Part shown: piece after piece, positions 32,223 to 41,263 of the stretch
How positions within the stretch are numbered: position 1 is the stretch's first letter
Layout of the letters: every line of letters starts with the position of its first letter
Source of the DNA: an uncultured Eubacteriales bacterium
GTDB lineage: Bacteria > Bacillota > Clostridia > Oscillospirales > Oscillospiraceae
DNA length: 54,303 nucleotides
Direction: 5' to 3'
Assembly (NCBI GenBank): GCA_902477055.1
Contig: CABSFY010000001.1
Coordinates: 1-54,303, forward strand
The notes under the pieces: model-generated
What the model saw: the letters and a program-made list of their open reading frames with translations, nothing else
The model's database searches: none
What the model was told of the DNA's origin: nothing
Program-made: the position numbers and the translations under genes

Positions 32223-33152
32223 ATGTATTACGATCTCCATTACAGTCTTTGGGGGTATCCGAACATTCCGAAGCTGAAAGAAACGCTGGAAAAGAAGTAC
32301 GGGATCTCCTGCATTTTACTCGACAGTGGTTTTTTGATTTTTGACATTGCAGATAACACAGCAATTTTTCCGGAAATTGAGCAGCTTTTGCCGCCGCTCA
32401 CCACAGATGAAGAAATGGAACAACTTTTGGGGCAGGACGATCGCTCTCCCTGCGCGCGTGTTCAATACAACCCGGTATTTTCCGAAAAGGAATTGCTGGC
32501 GGCCGATTGGCTGGAATTTCGGGCGATCAGCCTGAAGGTGGACCCGCAAAACGATGACACGCTCTGGAAAACGTTCTGCGTTCCGCGCGGCGCGGTAGCA
32601 AAGCCCGGAATGTGCGTCATGGGGCGCCATCTCGTCATAGACGAGCCATTCACCTTGGAACGTCCTGTAAAATTACGCCAAACGCAATTTTTCTGTACAT
32701 CCATAGTGTTTCAACAGGCTATTTTTTGCAGCGCTCTGGCAAAGGAATTTTTAGAAGCGGAGGACCTGCACGGGATCACATTTCTGCCGGTCATGAAGCG
32801 CGGCGGGAAAGCGGCCTGTGATGACCTGTTCCAGTTGGATGCTGCAACGATACCTGCCGAAGCTCTGGTTCCGTTACAATATATGAAGCAACGGCACTGC
32901 GAATTCTGCGGGATGCCGCTGCTCACGCCGCTGGACGGGCGGGAGCGTTTTGGTATCGATCAGCGCTTCTTGGACCGCTCGATTGACATTTACAAGACGC
33001 CACCGATGTTTTCCGGAACAAATGTAAAAATCCCCTATGCCTGCAAGGAGCGATATCTGATTTCGGCCAAGTTTTACCGCGTCCTGAAGCAGAAACGCAT
33101 GACGCGCGGTTTGAAATTCAAACCACTACTGTCTGCCTTACCGCAAGACTGA
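32223..33152 (+). CDS. Probable immunity protein for the RHS toxin tip
   Basis: A 309-residue protein of a family I do not recognise. It starts 22 bp after the RHS tip, with GGAGG before the ATG (AAGGAGGCCACC), the normal position of an immunity gene. It has no signal or membrane segment, and carries a CEFCGMPLL zinc-like pair and a DGRERFGIDQRFLDRS segment in its last third. It is the right length for a bulky immunity or adaptor protein. The role rests on position alone; a general DUF1963-like adaptor would be an alternative. Confidence 0.55.
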   Translation: MYYDLHYSLWGYPNIPKLKETLEKKYGISCILLDSGFLIFDIADNTAIFPEIEQLLPPLTTDEEMEQLLGQDDRSPCARVQYNPVFSEKELLAADWLEFRAISLKVDPQNDDTLWKTFCVPRGAVAKPGMCVMGRHLVIDEPFTLERPVKLRQTQFFCTSIVFQQAIFCSALAKEFLEAEDLHGITFLPVMKRGGKAACDDLFQLDAATIPAEALVPLQYMKQRHCEFCGMPLLTPLDGRERFGIDQRFLDRSIDIYKTPPMFSGTNVKIPYACKERYLISAKFYRVLKQKRMTRGLKFKPLLSALPQD

Positions 33153-33683
33153 TCGGGTACGATTATGCCTGTAGTGAAAGCACCATATTATTGCAAGGTT
33201 CAAACTATGGGCAGCAAACACATGATTTCCCGCCCAGTTCTTCATTATAAAACTAACGGACTATTTCGGAGGAACACCATTTAAGATGCGGTTTGTCCCC
33301 AAACGGCGTTGCTTGCTTGCGGCTGGTATCATACATCCAATGTTCGACATCTGCCGGTGCAGGTACGTTTGCAGTGGGAAAGCGGACGAAAAAATCGCCG
33401 AGAGGGCTTTCATTGTGAAACCCTCTCGGCGATTTACATTATTCAGCTCGTCATGCTTTTACACTGTGACCCGGCGGCATACCATCCTCAGCAGGCTGCC
33501 GCAGATATCCAGCATAAAAACCGTTCCATATCTCAAAAAACTGCGTTGCTCTCATAAAACGATAGCCCGGCAGGGGAGACGGATGGCTTGCTACTGTAGG
33601 TGCGGACGGCCCGTGGAGTTTTCTGTGAATTCATTTACAAGGCCCAGCCTGCTGCTTGGCGAAGCAACGCGTTGAATTTTCGT
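33153..33683. other. Intergenic region with a terminator and a possible short ORF
   Basis: Contains the hairpin at 33392-33435. The leftward strand has a short frame (33555-33451) ending 16 nt before this hairpin, MRATQFFEIWNGFYAGYLRQ and 14 more residues, with no convincing ribosome site; it may be the remains of a gene. I see no other gene. Confidence 0.4.
33392..33435. terminator. Strong hairpin terminator downstream of the MFS gene
   Basis: AAATCGCCGAGAGGG (33392-33406) pairs perfectly with CCCTCTCGGCGATTT (33421-33435). It could end both the leftward MFS/AKR message and the rightward immunity transcript. Confidence 0.85.
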
Positions 33684-34937
33684 TTATGCTTCGCGCGGCG
33701 AGCGCTGTGCAGGATGGGCTTTTGCAAGTTGACTGGCGGCCAGAATTGCGGCGGCGGCGATTGTGCTGAGAAGTGCGTACAAGAACCATGCCGGTGCATA
33801 GCTTCCGCTGCGGTCAAAGATAAATGCGCAGGCCGGTGCGCCTACGGAGCTACCAAGGTATAGAATCGTAGTAATCAGGCCGACGTTGGAGAGAAACGCT
33901 GCCGAGCCGAAGAGCTTTTTGGTTAAATACGAGGGAAGAATTACCTGCAGTGCCGTAGACAGTCCAAACAGAATCGCAGGAAGCATCACAATGCGCTCCC
34001 CAAGACAAAGCCACAGACTAAGGTAGGCACAGGCTGCCGTGATTCCGCAAAAAACAGTGGCGATCGGGACGGGAAAGCGGTCGTAAATGTAACCAACCAG
34101 CATTTTCCCGGCGACTCCGGCCAGAAGCACGATGGAATACATCCGTACAGCAATTTCCTGCGAAATGCTTTCCGTGCGCCAATAGGCGACAAGCTGCTGC
34201 TGCGTTCCGGCGGTCATCAGACCGAACAGAAAAATACCGACTGCGAGCAGCCAATAAGACGGTTGACGAAGGGTGTCCCTTTGGCTTAGCCCGTTCGCTT
34301 GAAGGGAGGGCAATTTTTCGTGCCGCTTGCCGCCGTAGGGAAGTAGTCCCATTGCTGCCGGCGTGGGCCGAATCAGCAGCAATGCTGCAAGAATGGTCAA
34401 TACCAGCCCGGCGGCAATGCATCGATAGCCGACCCGCCAGCCATAGGTGCCGATCAGGCTTGAAACGACCGGAGAAAGAAGGGAAGAAACAAGACTTGAG
34501 CCGGTAAATGCGATTCCGGTCGCGAGGCCGCGCTTTTCTTCAAACCAGTTTGCCAGCAGCAGCGTAATGGGAGCGGCACCTGCCAGACAGGCGCCGATTC
34601 CCGACAGAATACCGCCCAGATAGAACAAAATGGTATTCTGCGCGAGAGAATAGCAAAGGTGTGCACACCCGCCGGCGATTGCCCCAAGGAGTATAAGGAG
34701 CTTCATGGGAATGCGGTCGTAGAGCTTTCCGACGAAGGGGAGCAGAAGCATGGTCGTTACGGTACTGAAGGTGCTCATTAGAGAAAGCGACGACCTTGCG
34801 ATGTGCAGTGACTCGCACACGGGGGTTACAAACAGCGCATTAAAATAGGACAGCATTCCGATGCTCGCTGCGGACAGCAGCAGACACGCAGCAACGATAA
34901 CCCAGCAGTACCATTCCTTTGTTCGTTTTTTCTCCAT
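33684..34937 (-). CDS. MFS transporter of the monocarboxylate/OFA type
   Basis: A 417-residue carrier with 12 predicted membrane helices. The first loop has YFNALFVTPVCESL; LPFVGKLYDRIPMKLLILLGA (about 63-83) is the MFS motif-A-like loop, repeated at about 285. Closest in pattern to oxalate/formate or monocarboxylate-type carriers. It starts 3 bp after the aldo/keto reductase stop, so both are co-expressed, facing away from the BMP operon. It may export an end product or import the reductase's substrate. Specificity is not readable. Confidence 0.85.
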   Translation of the reverse strand: MEKKRTKEWYCWVIVAACLLLSAASIGMLSYFNALFVTPVCESLHIARSSLSLMSTFSTVTTMLLLPFVGKLYDRIPMKLLILLGAIAGGCAHLCYSLAQNTILFYLGGILSGIGACLAGAAPITLLLANWFEEKRGLATGIAFTGSSLVSSLLSPVVSSLIGTYGWRVGYRCIAAGLVLTILAALLLIRPTPAAMGLLPYGGKRHEKLPSLQANGLSQRDTLRQPSYWLLAVGIFLFGLMTAGTQQQLVAYWRTESISQEIAVRMYSIVLLAGVAGKMLVGYIYDRFPVPIATVFCGITAACAYLSLWLCLGERIVMLPAILFGLSTALQVILPSYLTKKLFGSAAFLSNVGLITTILYLGSSVGAPACAFIFDRSGSYAPAWFLYALLSTIAAAAILAASQLAKAHPAQRSPREA

Positions 34938-34940
34938 GAT

Positions 34941-36086
34941 TTACTTCCCGAAGATGCTGACAGCCCGCTGCATCCGTTCCCGAACCTGAACGCCGAAGGG
35001 GCAGGCCTTTTCACAGCTGCCGCATCCGATGCACGCAGAGGCTGTGACAGACAGCGCGGCGTAGTGCGCTCGGACAGTGGGAGGCACGGTGTCTTCCACA
35101 CAGGCCAAATCAACGTATTTATGAATCTGCGCGATATTCAGTCCGGCCGGGCAGGGGAGACAGTGATTGCAGTATACGCAGGCACCGGCTTGGCTGTATT
35201 TGGGAGAAAGCCGAAGGAGCGATGTGTAATCCGTTTCTTCGGGAGAGGCTTCGGCGTAGGCCGCGGCGCGGGCAACCTCTTCGACGGTTTTCATCCCCAG
35301 CATGGCGGTGGTGACACCGGGGCGGTCGAGCGCATAGCGAATGCACTGATAATCTGTCAGCGCTTTTCCGAAGGGGGATAATTTGTCGTGCAGCAGAAGC
35401 CCGGCGGCAAAGGTTTTCATGGTCGTGATGGCAATACCCTGCTGCTGGCATACACGATAGAGGCTTGCACGGATCGGGTCAAGACCCTGCGCGCTTTGCT
35501 GCAGATCCTCCGGAGCGAGCTGAATTTTCATCCTGGACGGCGGAACAAGGTCGTAGGCTGGATTTACGCTCAACATCATACAGTCGAGCACACCGCTTTG
35601 TGCCATTTCGAGCGCCACGCCGGAATGATGCGTGCTGACACCAATACATTTGATCACGCCCTGCTGCTTCAGCTCCTGCGCGTAGGCAAGGATTGGCCCA
35701 TCGAAAACAGCGTGGAAGTCATGCTCGTTGTCAATCATATGAAGCATTCCGAATTCAATATGATCCGTTTTTAAGCGAGAAAGCAGATCGTCAAAGGAAC
35801 GCTTAACCTCATCGATATCTAAGGTGCGGGTATATTGACCGTCTTTCCAGATGGTTCGAAAATGCCCTTGGATCAGCATCCTATCGCGCTGCCCGCGCAG
35901 CGCCTCGCCTAAATCGGAACGAACCTTCGGCTCCGGCATGAAGCAGTCCAAAATGTTGATCCCGGCATCCAGTGCGGCGTTGACGACCTGCACTACCGTT
36001 TGCGTATCTCTTCCTTCCAGATGCTCGCAGCCAAGGCCAATTTCAGAAACCTGCAACGGCGTTTTCCCAAATGTACGGTAATTCAT
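34941..36086 (-). CDS. Aldo/keto reductase with C-terminal 2[4Fe-4S] domain
   Basis: A 381-residue protein of the clostridial aldo/keto reductase group (COG1453). The barrel begins MNYRTFGKTPLQVSEIGLGCEHL and contains the IKCIGVSTHH segment; residues 310-380 hold two ferredoxin-like clusters, CVYCNHCLPCP and CIGCGSCEKACP. This type uses reduced ferredoxin-like centres plus NAD(P)H to reduce carbonyls or related groups. GAGGT precedes the ATG at 36086. It starts a two-gene unit (with the MFS carrier) under a consensus promoter, divergent from the BMP operon, suggesting a linked pathway. Confidence 0.88.
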   Translation of the reverse strand: MNYRTFGKTPLQVSEIGLGCEHLEGRDTQTVVQVVNAALDAGINILDCFMPEPKVRSDLGEALRGQRDRMLIQGHFRTIWKDGQYTRTLDIDEVKRSFDDLLSRLKTDHIEFGMLHMIDNEHDFHAVFDGPILAYAQELKQQGVIKCIGVSTHHSGVALEMAQSGVLDCMMLSVNPAYDLVPPSRMKIQLAPEDLQQSAQGLDPIRASLYRVCQQQGIAITTMKTFAAGLLLHDKLSPFGKALTDYQCIRYALDRPGVTTAMLGMKTVEEVARAAAYAEASPEETDYTSLLRLSPKYSQAGACVYCNHCLPCPAGLNIAQIHKYVDLACVEDTVPPTVRAHYAALSVTASACIGCGSCEKACPFGVQVRERMQRAVSIFGK

Positions 36087-36100
36087 GGCAGTACCTCACA

Positions 36101-36110
36101 AGCGTACGCT
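36101..36110. promoter_or_regulatory. Palindrome in the aldo/keto reductase leader
   Basis: AGCGTACGCT is a perfect 10-bp palindrome. A related half, AAGCGAACG, lies in the spacer of the promoter; together they could form an operator. Confidence 0.35.
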
Positions 36111-36143
36111 CTTTTGTATTGGAGCGATGGATAGTATATGAAT

Positions 36144-36172
36144 AGCATACTCACGTTCGCTTGTAATGTCAA
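36144..36172 (-). promoter_or_regulatory. Promoter of the aldo/keto reductase-MFS unit
   Basis: Read leftward, TTGACA (36172-36167) and TATGCT (36149-36144), 17-bp spacer. AGTAT...ATACT (36133-36151) overlaps the -10 region. Confidence 0.75.
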
Positions 36173-36258
36173 CTATGCAGAATGCATAAATTTTTGATAA
36201 AAATATTGTAAAAAATGAACAAAGTTTCGAATGAGGACAGTTTTTTCTGAAAAAGCTC

Positions 36259-36286
36259 TTGAAAAAAGGCGAATCTGTGCTAGACT
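36259..36286 (+). promoter_or_regulatory. Promoter of the BMP transporter operon
   Basis: TTGAAA (36259-36264) and TAGACT (36281-36286), 16-bp spacer. The candidate GntR site directly overlaps its 3' edge. Confidence 0.6.
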
Positions 36287-36299
36287 TGTTATGACAACA
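36286..36299. promoter_or_regulatory. Candidate GntR operator, BMP operon
   Basis: TTGT-TATG-ACAA inverted repeat at the -10/start region. TTGTTATGA recurs, inverted, at 45360-45368 upstream of the second half of the cluster. Confidence 0.45.
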
Positions 36300-36341
36300 T
36301 TACAGAGCGACTGTTGATCATCAAAAAAATAGGAGGCAAAA

Positions 36342-37595
36342 ATGAAACACGCAAAACGATTTTTGGCAATGCTTCTGGCGCTGTGTCTGCTGCTTGGCTT
36401 GTGTGCCTGCGCAGGTACAAATGACGATCCGAAAAACAGCGATCCCCCCTCTGGGACGACCGGACAGGACGAGCCCAACACTTCCGCTCCCGACAACGGT
36501 GAGATTCCTCTGGAAAAGACGGTTGCCCTGATTCTTCAGCCCGGCGGCTTGGGCGACGAAGGCTGGAACGATGCTTCCTGGGCGGGCCTTCAGCGGATGA
36601 TGAAGGAACGCGGGATTGGCGGCATCACGGTCGAAACCTCTGCTACGGCGGATACCGAGTTTTTCATCCGCGAGCTGGCAGAGAAGGGCTACGGCCTGAT
36701 TTACTGCTTGGACACCTCTGTGATCCCGACCTGTATGCAGGTTTCGTCGGACTATCCGGATTCCATCTTTGTCTATCCCGCAAAGCTGAGCCTTGATGCC
36801 AACGTCGGTAATACCTACTGGATGTGGTATCAGCTCAATGAGATCGGTTTTATGGCCGGCGTGGTTGCAGCGTTCGTTGCGACCGACGGCAATGAGATCG
36901 TGGACTATGCCGGACAGAACCCCGGCTGCAAGCTCGGCTGCATCTTCGGTGCGGACGGTGCCGGCTTCTATCGCTATGCCGACGGCTTTGCCCATGGTGC
37001 AAAGTGGGTCAATCCGGATGCGGAAATTGTTTACGACTATACTGCCGGCTATACCGATACCGCGAACTGCCAGACCATCGCTGAGAATATGATCAAAAAC
37101 AACCAGTGCGATGTGGTCTGGACCTGCTGCGGCACTGCCGGCTACGGCGGCCTGCAGGCCTGCCGCCTGAACGGCGCCCTTGGCATTGGTGTTGACTCTA
37201 ATCAGGACATGGTGGAGGAAGGCTACGTCATTACCTCCGGTATGCGTATGATGGATCATGACATCGAATTTGTGATCGACAAGTGGCTGGCCGGAACGCT
37301 GGAAGGCTCCAATGATATGTTTGACCTGGCTTCTGGCTCGGTCGGCATTACCGACATGTCCGTCATTGAGAAGTATGTTACGAACAAAGAAAACTTTGAA
37401 CGGCTGAAGGCGAAGGTTGCCGAGGTCGAGGAGATGATCCGCAACAGAGAGCTTCGCCCCTATGATACCGCAGAAACTGCATATACCGGTGATGGCACGA
37501 TTGTACGCTTTGCCGACTGGTGGGAAGAAAACAAGGACACGAATCCCAATAACATCCACGACTGGTATTACCCCGACATGATCATCTATCACTGA
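36342..37595 (+). CDS. BMP-family ABC transporter substrate-binding lipoprotein
   Basis: A 417-residue BMP/PnrA-family lipoprotein; the lipobox is LGLCAC, with a low-complexity linker to about residue 50. The body has GGLGDEGWNDASWAGLQR, typical of the family. BMP proteins usually bind nucleosides, riboses or nucleobase-like molecules. AGGAGG precedes the ATG at 36342. The gene leads the operon and is separated from the ATPase by a strong hairpin, likely giving excess binding protein. Confidence 0.88.
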   Translation: MKHAKRFLAMLLALCLLLGLCACAGTNDDPKNSDPPSGTTGQDEPNTSAPDNGEIPLEKTVALILQPGGLGDEGWNDASWAGLQRMMKERGIGGITVETSATADTEFFIRELAEKGYGLIYCLDTSVIPTCMQVSSDYPDSIFVYPAKLSLDANVGNTYWMWYQLNEIGFMAGVVAAFVATDGNEIVDYAGQNPGCKLGCIFGADGAGFYRYADGFAHGAKWVNPDAEIVYDYTAGYTDTANCQTIAENMIKNNQCDVVWTCCGTAGYGGLQACRLNGALGIGVDSNQDMVEEGYVITSGMRMMDHDIEFVIDKWLAGTLEGSNDMFDLASGSVGITDMSVIEKYVTNKENFERLKAKVAEVEEMIRNRELRPYDTAETAYTGDGTIVRFADWWEENKDTNPNNIHDWYYPDMIIYH

Positions 37596-37607
37596 TATCC
37601 AAGCATC

Positions 37608-37635
37608 GGTTCGGCCGGGCCAGCCCGGCCGAACC
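37608..37635 (+). terminator. Intercistronic hairpin after the BMP lipoprotein gene
   Basis: GGTTCGGCCGGGC and GCCCGGCCGAACC are perfectly complementary with only two bases between them; no T-run. It more likely protects the upstream 3' end or limits read-through than ends transcription. Confidence 0.65.
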
Positions 37636-37658
37636 GCACACGACAGGAGGCCCCATGG

Positions 37659-39245
37659 ATGAATAACATTATAGAAGTACGGGATTTAACAAAAAAATAT
37701 GGTGATTTTACCGCTAATGACAAAATCAATTTCACCATTCGAGAAGGTGAAATCCACGCCATTATCGGAGAAAACGGTGCAGGAAAGACGACGCTGATGA
37801 ACATGCTTTACGGCATTCTTCAGCCTACCTCCGGAGAAATCCTGTTCCGCGGGAAACCGGTCAGATTTAATTCTCCCAAAGATGCCATTGCCCAAGGCGT
37901 GGGCATGGTACACCAGCATTTTAAACTGGCACCCAGTTTAACAATTTATGAAAATGTTCTCCTATGTAATGAAATCCACAAGAAGATCAAGCTGGGAAGC
38001 AAACAGATTGCAACTCCCATTATAGATAAAAAAGCGGAAATTGAAGCTGTGCAGAAGGTCGTTGATCACTTTGGCTTCAACCTGAATGTGACGGACAAGG
38101 TTCAGGATATTTCCGTGGGCTGCCGTCAGCGTGTTGAAATTGTAAAAATGCTTTACCGGAATGCGGATGTGCTCATTCTCGACGAGCCTACCGCCGTTCT
38201 GGTGCCGCAGGAAATTGAAGAACTGGTGGGGCGACTGAACGAGCTGCGTGCAATGGGAAAAACCATTGTGATCATCACACATAAGCTCGACGAGGTCAAG
38301 CTGTGCGCGGACCGCATCACGGTAATCCGCCGCGGCAAGGTCGTCGGAACGCTGGACAACGACGAGAAGGCCACACCGCAGGTGCTCGCAAACATGATGG
38401 TGGGGCGGCCGGTGCTGCTGACGGCCAAACGCAGCGAGAAACCGGTCGGAGAAAAGGTGTTGCTTTCCGTGCGGCATCTTACCGCAAAAAACAGCGCGGG
38501 AAAGCCTGTGCTGAAGGACATCAGCTTTGACATCCACGAAGGGGAGATCCTTGGCGTTGCCGGTGTGGACGGAAACGGGCAAAGTGAACTGATGTTCCAA
38601 CTAACCGGACTTATGGAAGCCATGAATGGCGAAGTTGTTCTCGACGGAGAGAATGTCTTTGGTTACTGGCCCGATGCGCTTCGTGCGCGAGGTGTCGGCA
38701 TTATTCCGGAGGACCGCTATCGCCAGGGTGTGTGTTTGCCGGTTGCGGTCAGCCAAAACCTTGTGGCGGGCTATCACGGCCGGGAACCCTTTTCCAAGGG
38801 CTTCCGCATGAATTATAAGGCGGTGCAGGAAAACTACACGCGTCTTGTGCAGGAGTATGACATTCGCCTTTCCAACCAAGACCCGCCGGTCGGCGCACTT
38901 TCCGGCGGCAATGCGCAAAAGGTGATTGTTGCCCGCGAGTTTTCGCAGGATCCCAAGCTGCTGTATGCCAGTCAGCCTACGCGCGGTGTTGATGTCGGCG
39001 CGACGGAATTCATTCATGAACGCCTGCTTCGCTCCCGTGATGAAGGAAAGGCAATCCTCCTGATCTCCTCTGAATTGTCCGAGGTCGTTGGACTGTCTGA
39101 CCGATTGGTCGTTATGTATGAAGGAGAGATCACCGGAGAATTCCGCTCGGCGGATGTAACGTATGAAGAGCTGGGCTTGTATATGTCCGGTGCAAAACGA
39201 CAGGAGAGAAAGGAGGCGCAGGAGCATGGCCAGTCCGTTAAGTAA
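37659..39245 (+). CDS. Tandem-domain ABC ATPase of the BMP/ribose-type importer
   Basis: A 528-residue protein with two ABC domains. Domain 1: Walker A GENGAGKTT, signature VGCRQRVEI, Walker B LILDEPTAVL. Domain 2: GVDGNGQSEL at Walker A, signature LSGGNAQK, Walker B LLYASQPTRGVD with H-loop replaced; this degenerate second site is usual for YufO/RbsA-type ATPases. It powers the importer with the next two permeases. A short frame ATG GAT GAA TAA overlaps the start (37655), so the real ATG is 37659 with AGGAGG before it. Confidence 0.9.
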   Translation: MNNIIEVRDLTKKYGDFTANDKINFTIREGEIHAIIGENGAGKTTLMNMLYGILQPTSGEILFRGKPVRFNSPKDAIAQGVGMVHQHFKLAPSLTIYENVLLCNEIHKKIKLGSKQIATPIIDKKAEIEAVQKVVDHFGFNLNVTDKVQDISVGCRQRVEIVKMLYRNADVLILDEPTAVLVPQEIEELVGRLNELRAMGKTIVIITHKLDEVKLCADRITVIRRGKVVGTLDNDEKATPQVLANMMVGRPVLLTAKRSEKPVGEKVLLSVRHLTAKNSAGKPVLKDISFDIHEGEILGVAGVDGNGQSELMFQLTGLMEAMNGEVVLDGENVFGYWPDALRARGVGIIPEDRYRQGVCLPVAVSQNLVAGYHGREPFSKGFRMNYKAVQENYTRLVQEYDIRLSNQDPPVGALSGGNAQKVIVAREFSQDPKLLYASQPTRGVDVGATEFIHERLLRSRDEGKAILLISSELSEVVGLSDRLVVMYEGEITGEFRSADVTYEELGLYMSGAKRQERKEAQEHGQSVK

Positions 39246-40317
39246 GCCGTTAACGAATAGAGTTCTGTATAAAAGACTGTCATTCCTGAACTTTGTTCTT
39301 CCTGTGCTTTTGGCGTTCCTTGTAAGCAGCCTGTTCTGCGTCATTGACGGCTCCAACCCGTTTGAGGTCTATCGACGGATCTTTGCGACGGCGTTCTTTA
39401 CGAAGGCCGGATGGATGAACACGCTGGGCTATGCGACCCCGTTGATCATGACCGGTATTGCAACCTCGTTTTCCATTAAGGCCGGCGTGTTTAACATGGG
39501 CATTGAGGGTCAGGTCTATGTCGGCTCCTTCTTTGCGGCAGTTGCAGGCTATGCGCTTCCGTTGCCCAAGTATCTGCATATCCCGGTGTGCCTGCTTTGC
39601 GGCGCGCTCGGCGGTATGCTGTGGTCGGCAATTCCGGCGGTTCTCAAATCGAAGTTCCAGATCAATGAGATCGTTACAACAATCATGCTCAACAATGTTG
39701 CCCTGACGGTAACAAATGTGCTGACCATGGGACCGTTTAATGCCAACTACATTTATTCCTCCACCCCGACGCTGCGAGAAACGGCGCTGATGTCTCGTTT
39801 TGTTTCCCAGTACAAGGTTACGACGGCATTGATTGTTGCGGTTATTCTTCTGGCGGTGGTTTGGTATATTCTGCGGCGCACAAAATTCGGCTATGAAATA
39901 CAGTTCTTGGGACGACAACAGGAATTCTCCGACGCGGTTGGCATGCGCGTTTCCCGCAAGATCATGCTCGTCTTTGTGCTGGGCGGTGCCATCGCTGGTA
40001 TTGCCGGTGCAACGGAGATTATGAGCGTTTACAAGTCCTTCATGCCAAGCTGGGGCGGTGCAATGGGCATTGGCTGGGACGGCTTCTCCGTTTGTGTTCT
40101 GGCTGCCGGCAATCCGCTGGGCGTTCTGATTGTGTCCCTGCTCTACGGCGGTTTCCGCTACGGCTGCATCTCGCTTCAGGCAAACATCGGCACGCCGATT
40201 GAGCTGAACGATATTGTCAAGTGTGCGATTATCCTGTTCTTCTCTGTGAAGTATATCCGCCCGGATATGGATCTGCTCCGATTCTTCCGTCGGAAGCGGG
40301 TTAAGGCAGAGAAATAA
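39226..40317 (+). CDS. ABC permease 1 (BMP/ribose type)
   Basis: A 363-residue permease of the BPD_transp_2 (YufP-like) family. About ten hydrophobic segments; FSIKAGVFNMGIEGQVYVGSF (about 78-98) is the family signature; the middle has the cytoplasmic loop with LGRQQEFSDAVGMRV. The ATG at 39226 has AAGGAGG upstream and overlaps the ATPase by 20 bp. Confidence 0.9.
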   Translation: MASPLSKPLTNRVLYKRLSFLNFVLPVLLAFLVSSLFCVIDGSNPFEVYRRIFATAFFTKAGWMNTLGYATPLIMTGIATSFSIKAGVFNMGIEGQVYVGSFFAAVAGYALPLPKYLHIPVCLLCGALGGMLWSAIPAVLKSKFQINEIVTTIMLNNVALTVTNVLTMGPFNANYIYSSTPTLRETALMSRFVSQYKVTTALIVAVILLAVVWYILRRTKFGYEIQFLGRQQEFSDAVGMRVSRKIMLVFVLGGAIAGIAGATEIMSVYKSFMPSWGGAMGIGWDGFSVCVLAAGNPLGVLIVSLLYGGFRYGCISLQANIGTPIELNDIVKCAIILFFSVKYIRPDMDLLRFFRRKRVKAEK

Positions 40318-40329
40318 GGAGGCCAAACG

Positions 40330-41253
40330 ATGAATGTAATTTTGACGCTTCTTTACTACACGGTAAAAATGTCTACTCCGCTGCTGTTTGTCATTATGGG
40401 CGGCGTGTTCGTCCAGCGTGCAGGAGTATTTAACTTCGCGCTGGAATCCGCAATCAACACGGGTGCCTTTGCTGCAATTGCAGTGATTATGGTGACCAAC
40501 AACCTTCTTGCCGGCATCATTGGTGCACTGCTTGCGTGCGTTCTGGTCAATATGTTCTTTGCACTTTTTACCGTAAAATTCAATGCGCATCCCACCGTTG
40601 TCGGTATGGCGATCAACCTGCTTACCGCAGCCATCATTCCTTACCTGATGATGGCACTGTTTGAAACCAGTGCCGTACTGAATGTGACGCAGGTCGTAGA
40701 CCCGGGAAGCGTGCCAATCGATGTTCCCATCCTCCGGAAAATTCCGATCCTCGGCGACATTTTCAACATGCAGTCGCCGCTGACCTATCTCTCCTTCCTC
40801 GCGGTCGCAGTGCTGACGCTGATTTATTATAAGACGGATTTCGGTACACACGTCCGACTTGTCGGCGACAGCCGCGAGGCTGCCGAGGCCATCGGCATCA
40901 ATGTCAATAAGATCAAGGTTCTGGCACTGGTGATTTCCGGCATATGCTGCGCTCTGGCGGGTCTGAACATTTCGGTGGAGTCGCTAGGCATGTACACGCT
41001 GAACCTCTCGGCATCCCGCGGCTATATCTGCCTGTCTGCAATCAACTGCGGCAGAAAGGAACCGCTTAAGTCTGCGGCCTTCGGCCTGCTCTTTGGCTTT
41101 GCCAGAGCGCTGCAGATCATTCTGGCAAATTATCTCGGTACGACGCTCGCCTCGCTCCTGGAGGCGCTGCCGTATATCACCATAATTGTTGTCCTGGTTA
41201 TGACGGAGATTCCCAATGTCCGCCGCAATCCGATGAGAATTTTTGCGAAATAA
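40330..41253 (+). CDS. ABC permease 2 (BMP/ribose type)
   Basis: A 307-residue permease of the same superfamily (YufQ-like). The GGVFVQRAGVFNFALESAIN segment (about 22-41) matches the family start, and VRLVGDSREAAEAIGINV (about 176-193) is the EAA-like loop. AGGAGG precedes the ATG, 12 bp after permease 1. With its partner it should form the membrane channel. Confidence 0.9.
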   Translation: MNVILTLLYYTVKMSTPLLFVIMGGVFVQRAGVFNFALESAINTGAFAAIAVIMVTNNLLAGIIGALLACVLVNMFFALFTVKFNAHPTVVGMAINLLTAAIIPYLMMALFETSAVLNVTQVVDPGSVPIDVPILRKIPILGDIFNMQSPLTYLSFLAVAVLTLIYYKTDFGTHVRLVGDSREAAEAIGINVNKIKVLALVISGICCALAGLNISVESLGMYTLNLSASRGYICLSAINCGRKEPLKSAAFGLLFGFARALQIILANYLGTTLASLLEALPYITIIVVLVMTEIPNVRRNPMRIFAK

Positions 41254-41263
41254 GGAGGCGGCT

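Noticed and set aside
33286..33675. Rightward 129-residue frame downstream of the immunity candidate
   Set aside because: Crosses the terminator hairpin, no ribosome site, cysteine/arginine-rich composition without a family.
37655..37666. Start of the ATPase at the earlier ATG (37655)
   Set aside because: That frame stops after three codons; the real start is 37659.
39280..40851. 523-residue leftward frame opposite the permeases
   Set aside because: Composition-driven shadow; permeases match known families.
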